From Kiloniellales bacterium (GTDB taxonomy: Bacteria > Pseudomonadota > Alphaproteobacteria > Kiloniellales > JAKSDN01), in the NCBI GenBank assembly GCA_022360075.1, contig JAKSDN010000417.1, forward strand, positions 1 through 6,693: a stretch of 6,693 bases of DNA, in the 5' to 3' direction. The position numbers were made by a program, and so were the translations under genes. Below the pieces are notes generated by a model. It saw only the letters and a program-made list of their open reading frames with translations. It was not told the DNA's origin and did no database searches. Below, piece by piece: positions 6,635 to 6,693 of the stretch. The first letter of the stretch is position 1; each line of letters opens with the position of its first letter.

Positions 6635-6690
6635 GTGCTCGGGCTTGACCCGAGCATCCATCGTGACTGCGGGACTCCCGGCTCAAGCCG
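6635..6690. repeat. CTTGA-loop extragenic palindrome with a second short hairpin
   Basis: TGCTCGGG (6636-6643), loop CTTGA and CCCGAGCA (6649-6656) form a perfect 8-bp stem, extendable by a G-T pair. The core GGGCTTGACCC with matching flanks is a motif I remember as very common in alphaproteobacterial intergenic regions. A smaller unit follows, CGGC (6679-6682), TCAA and GCCG (6687-6690), so the element may be a two-hairpin composite that continues beyond the window. Confidence 0.65.
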
Positions 6691-6693
6691 ATC

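Noticed and set aside
1..6693. Possible integrated element bounded by the two copies of the CATCCGGCG repeat
   Set aside because: The content between the copies is a helicase, a regulatory cluster and LysRS, with no transposase or integrase. The copies are diverged, so they are more likely independent dispersed repeats.

Overview
The window is GC-rich and densely coding, with codon usage typical of a high-GC proteobacterium. I favour an alphaproteobacterium, possibly a Rhodospirillales-like or related lineage. Three things point that way: a class I lysyl-tRNA synthetase, a DinG-type helicase with a long N-terminal extension, and a CTTGA-loop palindrome near the right end of a kind I remember as common between alphaproteobacterial genes. 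The genus cannot be fixed from the sequence alone.

Layout, left to right. Positions 1-70 hold nested inverted repeats, the downstream flank of a minus-strand gene. Positions 76-2922 (minus) encode a 948-residue DinG/XPD-type iron-sulfur DNA helicase. Positions 2923-3200 are intergenic; they hold a possible helicase promoter with a hairpin and then a repeat of about 100 bp built from two C-run/G-run hairpins. Positions 3201-4810 (plus) hold a three-gene cluster: an ECF-type sigma factor, a single-pass membrane protein that looks like its anti-sigma factor, and a membrane-anchored periplasmic helical protein of the CnrX/ZraP/Spy type. Positions 4811-4900 are a short leader with a candidate promoter. 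Positions 4901-6496 (plus) encode class I lysyl-tRNA synthetase. Positions 6497-6693 hold no gene but at least three different palindromic repeats.

The sigma, anti-sigma and sensor genes form one functional unit by inference. A periplasmic signal would act on the sensor, which would act on the short periplasmic tail of the anti-sigma factor and so release the sigma factor. The arrangement resembles the CnrYXH metal-response system, but the sensor lacks the usual histidine ligands (it has a single His and no Cys) and the anti-sigma has no zinc motif, so the signal may not be a metal. The helicase and LysRS genes look like unrelated housekeeping neighbours.

The second theme is repeat density. 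Two diverged copies of one element (31-68 and 6543-6580, 31 of 38 positions identical) lie in the same orientation near the two ends of the window. Other palindromes overlap the lysS stop codon and abut or contain the possible start of the sigma gene. I did not find an obviously new enzymatic or defence system. The most unusual item is the metal-sensor-like sigma locus without visible metal ligands.
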